Positions 52,891-63,700 of a stretch of 64,000 bases of DNA are shown here, one piece after another. Location: the NCBI GenBank assembly GCA_039000515.1, contig JBCFYV010011135.1:4620284-4684283 (forward strand), in the 5' to 3' direction. Positions within the stretch are counted from its first letter, which is position 1. The number at the start of each line of letters is the position of its first letter. The position numbers were made by a program, and so were the translations under genes. The notes under the pieces are model-generated. The model was not told the origin of the DNA and did no database searches. It saw only the letters and a program-made list of their open reading frames with translations. The DNA is from Timema cristinae. Its lineage: Eukaryota > Arthropoda > Insecta > Phasmatodea > Timematidae.

Positions 52891-53544
52891 GGATAGGAGG
52901 GAGGTGTAGACGTTAAAACACAAACATAACAATTTTTACAATATTTATTTGGTCATGAAAAAGTATATACACAGTGTAAAGTATACCGTGAATATTTACA
53001 ATATATAATTATTAGTATAAACATAACTGGTTTTGTTTACAATATTTATTTACACACAGTGAAAAGTATACTGTGAATATTTACAATATGGGGGGAATAG
53101 TGGCCTCGGTACTAAATAAAGATGGTTTCAATTTAAAAGAAAATAAATATATATACAGTTTATTATATATTTTTGAATAGATTTAAAATAAAGATTTATA
53201 CAATCGGTTTATTATACTTGACTAGAAAGAAAATAAATATATACACAAACAATTTATTAGATTTAAAATAAAAAAATATATACAAACAATTTATTATAAT
53301 TAAAATATATATACAAATAAATAATTGACTAGAAAAAATCAGGTAGGCGGAGGAGTGTGCTGGCAAATAAAAAAATATAAAAAAGTATCCCGGGTGCATA
53401 AAAAAATATAAAAAATATATGCTCGTTTTCATGCAGAAAAAAATATGAAAAAAATTTCAAATCTTTGAAAAATGGTATGTCAGTGAAACTGTCTAGAGTG
53501 AAAGAAAAAAAGATGGTTATTCAGCCCGTCTAAATAAGCACCTT
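52891..53544. repeat. AT-rich spacer with repeated motifs between PolB and ATPase
   Basis: TTTACAATATTTATTT occurs twice (about 52935 and 53036), each followed by a CACAGTG...AAAGTATAC.GTGAATATTTACAATAT block, a duplication of about 100 bp. Downstream are several AAATATATACA(A)ACAATTTATTA words. It would serve as PolB 3' UTR and upstream region of the ATPase block. No ORF of interest was seen. Confidence 0.6.
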
Positions 53545-56500
53545 TTATTCGTGGCGAGCGCGTTTACAAGGACTCTGATACCCAAACGGCAACGTATTAA
53601 AATCAACTGTTATCCGGCGTTTGGTGTACAGGGGCCCGGGTAGACTTTAGTCTGCGAAACGGTACATACAGTCGCAAGACCTTTTCTTACAATTTTGTGC
53701 GGTATCTGTATGTATCTTTCCGCAGCCTGATCGGTGACCATCGCTTTCAAAACTTCAAAATTAACATCGTTCCGGTTGCCATTGTTTATGGTGATCCCGC
53801 GAACCTTGCACACCGTTTTTGTTTTGGCAGGATCGTCGCCAACACAAACTCGGTAAGCGTAATTTTTGGGACCACCAGATACAAAGGGGCTAATATAGCT
53901 TCCCGGACCGTAATCCTGAAGTTCATCAGTGAGGTCACCTAAAAAGTCTCCGGTCGGTGGACTCCAATCACCGGGGCGTTCGGTGAATAGAACGCTATCT
54001 GTATCATGATATAAAACGCGGTCCCCCAATTGTTCAAGGATGCTGTATAAGTGCAACCTAGCCATAGCAGTCGTGTAGCACGCCACCGCCACACTCGTGT
54101 TAGGGTTAGGGCGCAACGCGTCACGCGCATCCTTGTAATTGAGGAACATAACCTCCTCATTTACATCAATGACGCTGTCCACGGTGATGTACGGATCCGT
54201 CAGGTACTTGTGGACGCCCTGATAGTCGTTGACAACGGCTACGTGTGGTAAATCGGGTCTTTGCCCAAACTTTCCCCATAGTGAATTTAAAAAAAGTTTA
54301 GCCAGAGTGCGGAGACCAGGGTTTTTACAGACAGAGCCGAAATCTAGTTTTACCCCTTCCCTTTCCTCATAATTTTGAATGTAAGCTAACTTTTCCTCTT
54401 GTGAGGTACACCACTCTGGCCATCCGCTGGCTTCTTGTTTAATTTTTAAAAAAGTATCAATGTACCCGTGAAACAGGCCGCCAGAACGCGTCTGACGGTC
54501 ATAAACAGATACATTGTACTCCCACACTTCGTGCACTGCTTCAACGGTGTAGCCTTTCTCAACGGCTTTCCGGATCTCGTCAATCACCCAGACGCCTGTC
54601 AACCATCGATCTTTTTTGTCGTCGTGCTGACACGCGCCTTGGTTTTTCTCCTCCCCGCATTTCCTGCACAAGATGAACATTAGCTTGTCGTGCATCCGGG
54701 TAGGCAATACGGGCAGGAATAAATCTCGCGGAGGCGTCACTGTAACTTTGGCTATGCCTTCTACTTGATCTATAGACGGACAATTTGGTTCCAAGTGAAT
54801 TTTGGGGTGGCCAACTGGGTATTTTTTGTACTTGCAAACGTATGGATACAATGAACACACATCCAAGTACTTGATCTTCTCTCCACAAGAAAGGTCTGTT
54901 TCGTGGAAGAGCTTGATACAATTTGTACGCCCGCCAAAGAATGCATCCCTGGGACTGAGAGGTTCCTTGGTATACACCTCGTGCCGGAGTACAAATTGCT
55001 GCAGTCCTTGTCTGTGCGTTTCATCGCATTAAACATGCACTCCCACATCTCTACGACCGTGTAGCCGGCATTCTTAAACTTTTCCAAACAAGCCATGGTC
55101 GCTTCATAACGCGTCTCCATGGTCTCGTGGGGGCTATTTTTGACGGGGGTGGCCCTCTCAGGGTAACAGAGAGGGCACCCGTGCCAATAACAGCCCCAAA
55201 ACTGGAAGACGGTGGTGGTATCTCCAGCTTTAACAACACCGTCTACACGTCGCCCTAACACATATTCCTCACGGCCGTTACCCGCATGAAGAATAGAGAC
55301 ACCGCGCTGATGGGCCTCCCAGCAGAGCCATTGTACAGCGACGTGCGACTGTTGGTCTGCGCACCGATAGCCACCGTTAGGGATAATACCGATAGTATTC
55401 TCCTTAAGATGACTTCGGCGGTAAACCAACATGGCGGCTCCAGCTATCGTACACGCCTCTCTGAAAGGATCCACCTTTGCTTTCTCCATGAGCATCTCTC
55501 TAAACTTCAGGCAGGCCTTCCGTAGGATCTCTACATCTTTCACACAATACAGTTCCAACTCGCGTTTAAAATCAAAGACATAATTTTCTTTGACCAACGC
55601 GTCATACCACTTCTCAAAGTGCTCCTTTCCCTCAACTGACATCTCGCCGATGCCGTAGTCCTCCTTTGGCGGCAAGGGACCCCTATAACCCAAGTTTTCT
55701 TTTTTATTGAAAAAATTGGGGAAATGTCCCTTGGCCAAAGACTCGTCCAAGCCGAAAGTTTTGGGCAATTTGGACAGCGACATCGGGAGAAAGTTCAGCG
55801 AGTCAAAAAGTGGAGCGGGCCGTAACGCATGGACATGATTTTCCCACCGTTCATTATTAGTTCTGGAGTCCATTTTTTTACCTCCATCATGTATCTTAAA
55901 ATAAAATTACCATCATAGGATTTAGCGTTATGGCCTAGGAGGGTGATATCCTTAAATTTTGAAGCTTTAATTTGTTCTATAAATTTAAAAAATTGGGCCA
56001 TAGTGGTATCACCCTTGAATATGCGAGTCCTATCGCCCCCACAGTCGGTGCAATGATAGCCATTTGCATCTATATGAACACAAGCCTTACAACACGTTTG
56101 AACGACACATAGGTTATGTTCGTGTAAGTACGTGCCTGCCGCACCTTAAAGAAGCGTTTCTTGTCTGCATTCAAAATCATAGAATACAAACATGAAATTA
56201 CTCTTTTCCAGTGACGGCTTGGATGGGGCCTGCTTCATATAACAGAAATGACCAAAAGGGCGATGGGTCTCGCATACTCTACAAAAAGTCTCATAACACC
56301 TATGTGAATAATTTGATCTTTCCAAACCGAAAAATTGCCCGCATACCTCGCAAACCTTTTTGACATCACAGACCGATCTGTGACCTCTGCAAAAACCGGG
56401 ACGTTTATGGTTATCAAAACACGTCTGGTTTGTGAACCATCGCCCGCAGTCTTTACAGACCACAGACAGGCCTCCACTACAAACCGCTTTAGCGTAGCAC

Positions 56501-57625
56501 TTTTTGCACGCGGATTCGCACTTGTGCGCATTCTTATGATCAAATGGCACACGGCATTCGCGGCAAAAGTACGAGCACTTAAATGCGGCTGTCAAGGATG
56601 CTATGACATCAAAATGGTTTTGCTTATCGTCGTGAAAATACAAATCAAGGTGCCCCTTAAAGGAATGTTCGGAGGGAGTAGGCCCCTCATATAGGACCTG
56701 TCTCCCCCGACGTTCCCTGAACACTGTGATTTTGTATTCGGAGAGGTATGTTTGAAATTGTTTCAGCTCAGTGAGCCCACCACCTTTCAAAAGATTCACA
56801 CGGGCATCACGGCATAGTTCCTCTGCTTTGAGTTTTTGAATGAAACGACCCATTTTGATCTGTTTAACGGTGTTCACGTCCATACATCCTGGTTCTCTTT
56901 ATTATCACCTATAGCTTTGGCGATAACCAATGCACGGGCTAGGCAAAGTGTGTCGTCATTTTGAATCGTAATGATCCCTTGGTTTTTACGGCTATATGTG
57001 CTAGCGGGAGCGAGTTTATCACATTTATGATTACCCCTCCCGCGAGGCTCCTTAAAATGGCAGAGTTTAACGTACAGGGGTGCTGTACTCAAAAACAAAG
57101 TATTACTTTGCAACACGCGACTTACGTTATCAAGCACTGCTCGGGCGTCTAACTGGTCTGCTCGCCTAAATGAGACGTACACAGGGCTCAACGTAGAGTC
57201 AGTGCTGTTCAAAAGTAAGCCGACGTGGTCATCGGCGCTAACGCCATGGTCCTGCAGCCGATGGAGCAAATTAGTAATTTGCTCTTCAAGCCAGCTTAAT
57301 GCGTCACGATCGCTTGCTGGAGCACCAAGCTGTACGGTAATTTCTCTACCAGTATAAAAGAAACGCCTCAATTGTTTAATCCTCTCTTCAACGATACGAA
57401 GAGGGACGCCATTTTGCAATGCCCCGCCTATCTGACTTACCGGGCCACTAAATCCCTGTTGAGGGGTCGAAGATGTACCAGCTGTAGCCGGCTCCACGAT
57501 CCCCGTCTCCCGCACTGCAGCTGGGACTCGCGCACCGTCTCCCTGGCTCGCAGTCAGCACTCCTGCAGTGTGGTGAGAGGGACTAGTAGCCGGTGTAGTG
57601 GGAAGACTGTCCCTCCATTTATGAC
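53545..57625 (-). pseudogene. Maverick DNA polymerase B (protein-primed type), five lesions
   Basis: Family-B replicative polymerase with exonuclease. N-terminal region from about 57625, then a Cys-rich zinc region (56270-56600). Exonuclease motifs: VFYDFE (Exo I), GHNAKSYDGNF (Exo II), YCVKDVEIL (Exo III). Polymerase motifs: YLDVCSLYPYV (A), LNSLWGKFGQ (B), YHDTDSV (C). Lesions: frameshift about 56874-56890; in-frame TAA 56146-56148; frameshifts about 55804-55812 (T5 run), 54998-55005, and 53630-53640 (G/C run). After the last shift the frame ends in a PFGY-type C-terminus with TAA at 53545. The 57560 frame has no ATG, which fits a spliced start from the upstream exons. The catalytic residues seen are intact, so decay is recent or partly sequencing error. 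Confidence 0.92.
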
Positions 57626-58623
57626 CTCCAATTCAACTATAACACATGTAAAAGTAAGCACTGTTACAGACATGCGCGTATTTTTTATAAAATATGTTAC
57701 ATAATTGCTTTAACTGAAACCAACATTCCGCCAAATGAGTGAAAAAAACGCCGCTAGTTTAATAAGGCAAGATTCGAACCTTAAACTCTTTCGGCCGCGG
57801 CCGTCTGGCTCTACACGAAACAAACGCTATAGCCAACACAGCGCAGGGTAAATTTTAGTGCGCGAAACTATATATTTTGTTGACATAATAAAAACATTTA
57901 CACAAAGAAAATTAGTCACTTAAACTGTAAGCAGAAATTAGAGGAAGTGCACCCACATTTTGCAAGGAGGGAGAATGGAAAATCTATTAGAAAAAACTTT
58001 CAACATAAATTACTATGTAATATTAAATACAACTTTAAATATCGTTAAATTTTAGAGAATATATTTTGTTGACATAATAAATACTGTAACCCTGAATTAG
58101 AGGAAGTGCACTCGCATTTTTCAAGGAGGTAGAATGGAAAATCAATTAGAAAAATCCTCCCACATAAATTCCTAGACCACCTAAACAATATATAATTTTC
58201 CTGCGTGAGGAAGTGGACCAGCATTTTGCAAGGAGGGAGAATGGAAAATCTATTAGAAAAAACTTTCAACATAAATTCCTATGTAATATTAAATACAACT
58301 TTAAATATTGTTTAATGTTAGAGAATATATTTTGTTGACAATAATAAATACTGTAACCCTGAATTAAAGGAAGTGCACCCGCATTTTGCATAGAGGGAGA
58401 GTGGAAAATCTATTAGAAAAAACCTCCCACGTAAATTCCTAGACCACCTAAACAATATATAATTTTCCTGCGTTCTCTTGTCCACTAAACGAACTAGTAC
58501 AATTTACTTGAAATGAGCAGCTGACAAGAGGTTTCGAACTAGTACCGATATAACTATGTTTGCGTGAGCGAGAGAGAGCATGAGCTACACATATAGTATA
58601 TTTTCAAACTAGTGAATACTTAC
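57626..58623 (-). other. Predicted PolB intron 3 with tandem repeats
   Basis: Donor ATAT|GTAAGT ends the exon at 58624. Two acceptors are possible: TTATAG (exon from 57636), which leads to a stop at 57554, and TTGGAG (exon from 57625), which enters the PolB frame. A tRNA-like B box (minus strand GGTTCGAATCTTGCC) is near 57768-57782. Confidence 0.5.
57941..58480. repeat. Alternating 159/107-bp repeats inside the PolB intron
   Basis: GAGGAAGTGCAC-type words start at 57941, 58100, 58207 and about 58366. The spacing of 159, 107, 159 shows a compound unit of about 266 bp present twice. Shared words include CATTTTGCAAGGAGGGAGAA and ATATTTTGTTGACA. No coding content was seen. Confidence 0.85.
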
Positions 58624-58839
58624 ATATCAGCCTGTCGATGGTGTCCAAATCTGTCCAAACAGAGGGGGACGCTGGCGATAGGGGCGCAGGAGAGAGGATG
58701 CCTGGGACGGGCCTGAGTACGTCAGCGACGTCGTGCCTGGCACAGACAGTTGGGGGCGCCTCTGGCTGGTTAGATGTCGGCACGCCTGTCGCTACGCTGC
58801 CCAGAAGGCCCTCATCCAGCCCATATGGATCCCAGTAGT
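58624..58839 (-). CDS. Predicted PolB 5' exon 3
   Basis: The 216-bp exon lies between acceptor TTAATTTCAG and donor GTAAGT, and is open in the frame set by the two earlier exons. It is Pro/Ala/Ser-rich with an acidic end (WTDLDTIDRLI). No domain is recognised. Lack of stops in this phase plus good splice signals is the main support. It could instead be a separate small gene ending at 57554. Confidence 0.6.
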
Positions 58840-58922
58840 CTGAAATTAAATAAATACATATTAATTACCATTTACAGAAAATAAAAAACACACTGGCAAG
58901 TCTATCATAGGCAGCTAATTAC

Positions 58923-59063
58923 CCATGGACCAGTCACCATCCGCTCTACAAATCCCCTCATCTGTAAATTGCATCAACTGGTCCAGGTTAGTGGGATCCA
59001 CAGGTTGCGCCGCCACGCCGAGTGTCATGGGCTCCTCATCTAACAAAGAAGAAGAGAATACCA
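58923..59063 (-). CDS. Predicted PolB 5' exon 2
   Basis: The 141-bp exon has acceptor CTGTACAG and donor ATGG|GTAATT. It encodes an acidic peptide (LDEEPMTLGV, then PTNLDQLMQFTDEG). It enters with one base carried from exon 1 and leaves one base. Unspliced reading stops at GTAATTAG directly after the donor. Confidence 0.6.
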
Positions 59064-59128
59064 CTGTACAGACTGACATGATAATCAAATTAGAAACCAT
59101 TAAAATATACAAAACGAATTAAACTTAC

Positions 59129-59165
59129 TCAAATTTATCCCGTTTTCCAGAGCGTTAAAACTCAT
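59129..59165 (-). CDS. Predicted first coding exon of the PolB transcript
   Basis: The ATG at 59165 is followed by 12 codons (MSFNALENGINL) and donor GTAAGT at 59128. It lies 59 bp downstream of a TATA box just inside the right terminal repeat, the expected place for the first exon. Confidence 0.6.
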
Positions 59166-59223
59166 CTCGATCTTTATGTTATCCAATTACAAATTGAAAT
59201 GACCGAATGTAATGATCGAGGTT

Positions 59224-59232
59224 CTATTTATA
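59224..59232 (-). promoter_or_regulatory. TATA box of the right-arm (PolB) transcript
   Basis: TATAAATAG on the minus strand (CTATTTATA on plus) lies at the inner edge of the right terminal repeat and points into the element. It mirrors the TATA box at the left end. Confidence 0.7.
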
Positions 59233-59242
59233 CCCCAGTCAA

Positions 59243-60330
59243 ACGATCTAGACTTGTCCCAACTTGTCTTGTCTGCCCGCCAGCCTGACGCCAGGGTTGT
59301 GACATAACACGCAATGATTACGTCATTGGGAAAACCCCAAGGTTGTTGAGGTCAAGATCTATTCTTGTCTCGTGAGCCGTCAAGCTGACGCCAGGGAAAA
59401 CCCCCGTTGCCCGGGGCAACGACCTCAATATCTATTCTTGTCTTGTCTGCCCGACATACTGGCGCCAGGGAAAAACCCTGTTGCCCCGGGCAATGACCTC
59501 GATATCTATTCTTGTCTTGTCGGGCCGACATATTGGCACCAGGGAAAACCAGATGCCCGAGGCAATGACCTCAATATCTATTCTTGTCTTGTCGGGCCGA
59601 CATACTGGCGCCAGGGAAAAACCCCGTTTCCCGGGGCAATGACCTCAATATCTATTAACAATCATCAAAAACCAACATGTCCAGGGTTGGTAGTCGAGGG
59701 GGGAGGCGGATGTGGAAAGCAGGTCAAAATTGGTGGGGGAAGGAGGATATTTATAGCAACCAATCAGAGGAAAGTAGGTCACTCAAACATGGCGTCAGGG
59801 TGGCGAAGGAAGAGGAAGGTCTCTGGAACAAATTACCACACTCTACCACAAAGCACCATAGCGCAAGGTTCATGCTGCTTGTTCCGGGACAGAGCCTTGT
59901 GACAGAAGAGCCGATGTTCATTCTAGGCTTGTCAGCCATAGTGCAAGCTTCGTGCCGAGCCCTCCGTCAAACTGACGCCAGGGAAAACCCCGTTGCCCGG
60001 GGCAATGACCTCAATATCTATTCTTGTCTTGTCTGCCCGACATAATGGCGCCAGGGAAAAACCCCGTTTCCCGGGGCAATGACCTCAATATCTATTAACA
60101 ATCATCAAGAACCAACATGTCCAGGGTTGGTAGTCGAGGGGGGAGGCGGATGTGGAAAGCAGGGCAAAATTGGTGGGGGAAGGAGGATATTTATAGCAAC
60201 CAATCAGAGGAAAGTAGGTAAGGGGTGGGGGGAATAACGGTAAAGATGTGGAAAGCAGGTCACTCAAACAGGATGTGGGTGTTTTGACCCGTTGGCGGAA
60301 GCGGGGTTCCCATACGCCGTACTAGCTACT
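59243..60330. repeat. Maverick right terminal inverted repeat
   Basis: Inverted match to the left repeat in two blocks. It lacks the 194-bp pair and carries one extra CATGTTGGTTTTTGATGATT-type segment near 59655-59690. The outermost 100 bp are virtually identical to the left end, including the terminal CTACT before TATAGT. Confidence 0.92.
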
Positions 60331-61302
60331 TATAGTTGTTGTCCATTAACAACACAGCTATAAAAGTTTCCTAAATGTTCGCACTTCTGGTTCGAATCTT
60401 TAATATCGTCAGCGTAACACAGCCCCTTGGCATCAATAAGAAAGTCAAAGAAAGTCACTTCTTATTTCACTGGTTTCATTTCCATCGTCTGTAATGTCCT
60501 GGATAGCTCTAAGTATCTTCTCAAGGTACTTGTTAACCGGCTTCATTGATTTTATCCTTGCACTCCATCTTATTTTGGGCTCCGACTTCACAACCACAGG
60601 CGCAGCGTTTTTCATACCTTTCTTTGAGTGAGTGATTGTCGCAATTCACTAACAATACCAGGCTGTTTGTCTCACTTATTCTTTGTTGAACACTACTCTT
60701 GTGTCAACCATCACAGCAGGGTTGTCATAAAACTGTTACTGAAACTCCTTTAGCTCCTTTTCGTCCTTCTTTTTTCCTTTTCTGTTAAAATTTTCTTTAA
60801 TCATTAATAAAAATCAAAGCGACCTCAAACGTCATAAAACAAATGTGATTGTGTTGTTGATAATTTTTTTAATATATTCTCAATTTTAGATAAAATTATT
60901 TATTTATTGATAAATAATTAGAAACGTGTTTAGTTTAAATATTATTTTACATTTAAAACAAAACGAAAAGTTGAAATATGCCCTTAGGACCTTTGCGCCC
61001 TAGGTTCGCTTTATCTCAACGGCCAAGTTCTGACATGATAATTAGTATGTGATCTTATATAGGCTATTTTCAGTATGAATCTCATGGATTTAGCTACAGT
61101 TTGTACAAAAATAAATATTTAACGTTCTATTTAGTAGTTTATATTGTAACATCTAAAAATGATTTAAAATATAAAAGTATTTGGAATAAAAGAGTAAGAT
61201 AAATTACAATAATTGAGTAAATATAACCTATTTAGTGACGTGCCCCCGTTAAGTGGCGCCCAGGGCACTTGCAAAATCTGCCATACCGTAGGTCCACCAC
61301 TG
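60331..61302 (-). mobile_element. Decayed hAT transposase, N-terminal-side half (right of Maverick)
   Basis: Minus-strand text PKIRWSARIKSMKPVNKYLE, then ILRAIQDITDDGNETSEI and DAKGLCYADDI, resembles the TRWSAR...EAKGL region of ZMYM1-like hAT transposases, with stops and frame changes. The right end is CAGTGGTGGACCTACGG (inverted, ending at 61302). Together with 45425-45915 it is one element split by the Maverick. Confidence 0.65.
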
Positions 61303-62239
61303 TATATAAGTGAAATGATTATGATTTTTCTTTATTTAGAGATATGTGTGTAATGGGCATGATTTTAATTTGTTTAGTGATATATTGTGATAGTGTATTG
61401 GATAAAATTTTACTAAACTTTGTTGTAGGCAATTATGTGTGGTGAGCATAATTTTATTTTATTTTGTGGCATATGTGTATTGTACATAATTTTCTAAACT
61501 TTGTGTATGTGAAGTGAACATAATTTTTCTTTATGTTGTGATATAATAAATATATCATGTAAATTTATTTTATTATGTGATAAAACTTTTTTTTTTGAAC
61601 ATTATTTTTTAAGCGTTATGTATGTTTGTAGTGAACATTATTCTCCTTGTGGTATACGTGTAATGAATAAGATTTTCCTTTATTTTGTAATTTAGGACTA
61701 TGTATAGTGAACATATTTTTTCTAAGCTTTGTGGTATACGTGTAGTTTTTCATACCCGAATACGATTTTGTGAGATGGTAAATAATTGTAAGGAAGTTGT
61801 ACGGGAGCGTATGGGTTGTTACTGATATTGCAGGAATAATTATACGCTAATAAACACAAGCAAAAAAATATTTAACAAAAGGTTCTTAAATTAAATACTG
61901 TATTTATGTTCTATAATTTTCACAATACGATTTATTCCTTATGTTTGTAACCACTTAACATTAATTATGTTTTAACGAGTGTTTTATTCATAAGAATTAT
62001 AAATTATACCACGTAAAAAGTGAATTTATTTTGTAATCATGTTTATTTAAAAGGAGGTAATATTGACTAAGTGGGAAAGAAGTATTTCTGCAAGGTTATC
62101 ATTGATTTCAGTATGCATATTACATATAACTTAGGGTTAGGGGCTGTAGCAGCATCAAATTCTCAGAAGAGGGCAGTAAGCTAAAAAAAAAAGGTTGAGT
62201 ATTACTGCCTTGAACCATACTGATAGTGAAGTCACATAT
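61303..62239. repeat. AT-rich stretch with degenerate repeats
   Basis: Roughly five imperfect units of 60-80 bp contain GTGAACATAATTTT, TAAACTTTGTGTA and GTGATATA-like words (61320-61760). No gene was seen. Confidence 0.45.
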
Positions 62240-62625
62240 AGTTAACATTACATTGATAACTTTCATCAATTGTACACGTATAGTGGACATTGTTAACTTT
62301 CATCAGTTGTACACTTATAGTGGACATTGTTAACTTTCATCATTTGTACACGTATATTGGACATTGTTACCTTTCATCATTTGTACACGTATAATGGTCA
62401 TTGTTAGCCTTCATCAGTTGTACAAGTATAGTAGACATTGTTACCTTTAATCAGTTGTACACGTATAGTGGACATTGTTATCTTTCATCAGTTGTACACG
62501 TATAATGGTCATTGTTAGCTTTCATCAATTGTACACGTATAGTGGTCATTGTTAGCTTTCATATGTTTTACACGTATATTGGACATTGTTGCCTTTCATC
62601 TGGTGTACGCATATAGTGGATATTC
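62240..62625. repeat. 37-bp tandem repeat, about ten copies
   Basis: The unit contains CTTTCATCAGTTGTACACGT and ATAGTGGACATTGTTA with a 37-bp period. Later units diverge (AATGGTCATT, ATATTGGACATT). Non-coding. Confidence 0.9.
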
Positions 62626-63200
62626 CTCGCCTGAATTTAATTCTAGATTTATATTTACTTCAACTTTATTAGGTTGTAAAAATATATTGAACATTACTTC
62701 CCTTGTTTAGTCTCTCCACGTAGAGATTGAAACTAACAGATTTTACTTAATGGTAAATATAATATGAAAGCTAGTTTAATCACACAGCAACATATCAATC
62801 TAATATTTTATATAACTTATGTAAAAACTATATCCAAAAAGCTTATTGATAGCTATTGTAATATTTTTGTTGGCTTAGGAATATTTGGAAACATACAAAC
62901 TAAGCTATAAATGTAAAAATTAAAATAAATCAAAACACAAACATAATATTTCGTGATTATTTTATGGGTATAACTAATAAGTAGTTGAAATGTCACGCTT
63001 ACCTACACCATCTTATCTAATTTTACTATTTATAATGACAGGTTATAAAGTTGTCATATAATAGTTTTAACTACAACAACTAGAAATTAAAATATTGTAC
63101 CACCAATAGCTAAACGTTCTATACAATACAAGTTTTTACCACCACTTGACCTTTAAAATGGGGAAAAAAGGTAATTGTTATGCAACTGCTACACATTTAG
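62626..63200. other. AT-rich non-coding stretch
   Basis: Nothing recognisable was seen. Confidence 0.5.
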
Positions 63201-63407
63201 GTGCTGCTAGTTTTGCCTTTAAATAATGATGAATTCCCTAATAATACAATATTTACACCAAAGGGAAAGAAAGTGGAAATTATTAATCAAAGGTCATATA
63301 CCTTCATTTGTGTAAAGGAAGAGTGGAAAATAATTGAAGGCAAACAATTTCTGAGCACACGACTGGAATTCCAGCCCCAACCTAACATCACCTGTAAATT
63401 AGACTAG
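63201..63407 (+). CDS. Possible terminal exon of an unknown gene
   Basis: A 68-codon frame starts directly after an acceptor-like CTACACATTTAG and ends in TAG. It encodes GKKVEIINQRSYTFICVKEE and WKIIEGKQFLSTRLEF, which looks like folded protein rather than chance AT-rich text. AATAAA follows near 63567. I do not recognise the family and found no upstream exon in the window. It could be a retrogene or transposon fragment. Confidence 0.35.
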   Translation: MLLVLPLNNDEFPNNTIFTPKGKKVEIINQRSYTFICVKEEWKIIEGKQFLSTRLEFQPQPNITCKLD

Positions 63408-63514
63408 ACGAGAGAGATTATTTTGTTCACGTCCCCACTGGAGAGGGCTATTATTTTTCTATTCATGGTTTTATAAGATGTTTAATATAAATATTAAAAG
63501 AGTTCAAGCTACTG

Positions 63515-63700
63515 TCCGGCTGGGATTTACCCAAAGGGTCGAATGATCTAAGGCGTCATTCTAACAATAAAATTGGTTGCCAATAACATGGAAGTTAGGG
63601 TTAGAATTCCGGTCTGGTGTATCGAGAGGGATTTTGCTCTCAATGGTCGATTTCCACTCCCGCTCTTCGTTAATGCGGGTACAATTCCCTTAAAATTAAA
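63515..63700 (+). mobile_element. Diverged SINE (family B-like)
   Basis: A tRNA-like B-box relic (GTTAGAATTCCGG) is followed by GATTTCCACTCCCGCTCTTC and TTAATGCGGGTACAATTCCC, matching the family B body at 41470-41505. The tail is lost. Confidence 0.5.

Larger units (their letters stand above)
45916..60330. mobile_element. Maverick/Polinton, 14.4 kb, complete ends
   Basis: The ends AGTAGCTAGTACGGCGTATG (45916) and its exact inverted copy ending at 60330 are flanked by the identical 6-bp repeat TATAGT at 45910-45915 and 60331-60336. AG...CT ends, 6-bp TSD, long inverted repeats, and a PolB, retroviral-type integrase and A32-like ATPase set define the Maverick/Polinton class of large virus-like DNA transposons. 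A major capsid protein, penton protein and cysteine protease were not found, and PolB and integrase carry lesions. It is therefore mobile only with help, if at all. Confidence 0.96.

Noticed and set aside
45417..61310. A preserved 8-bp TSD for the split hAT
   Set aside because: GATGTACG and TATATAAG agree at only five of eight positions, which is not enough.
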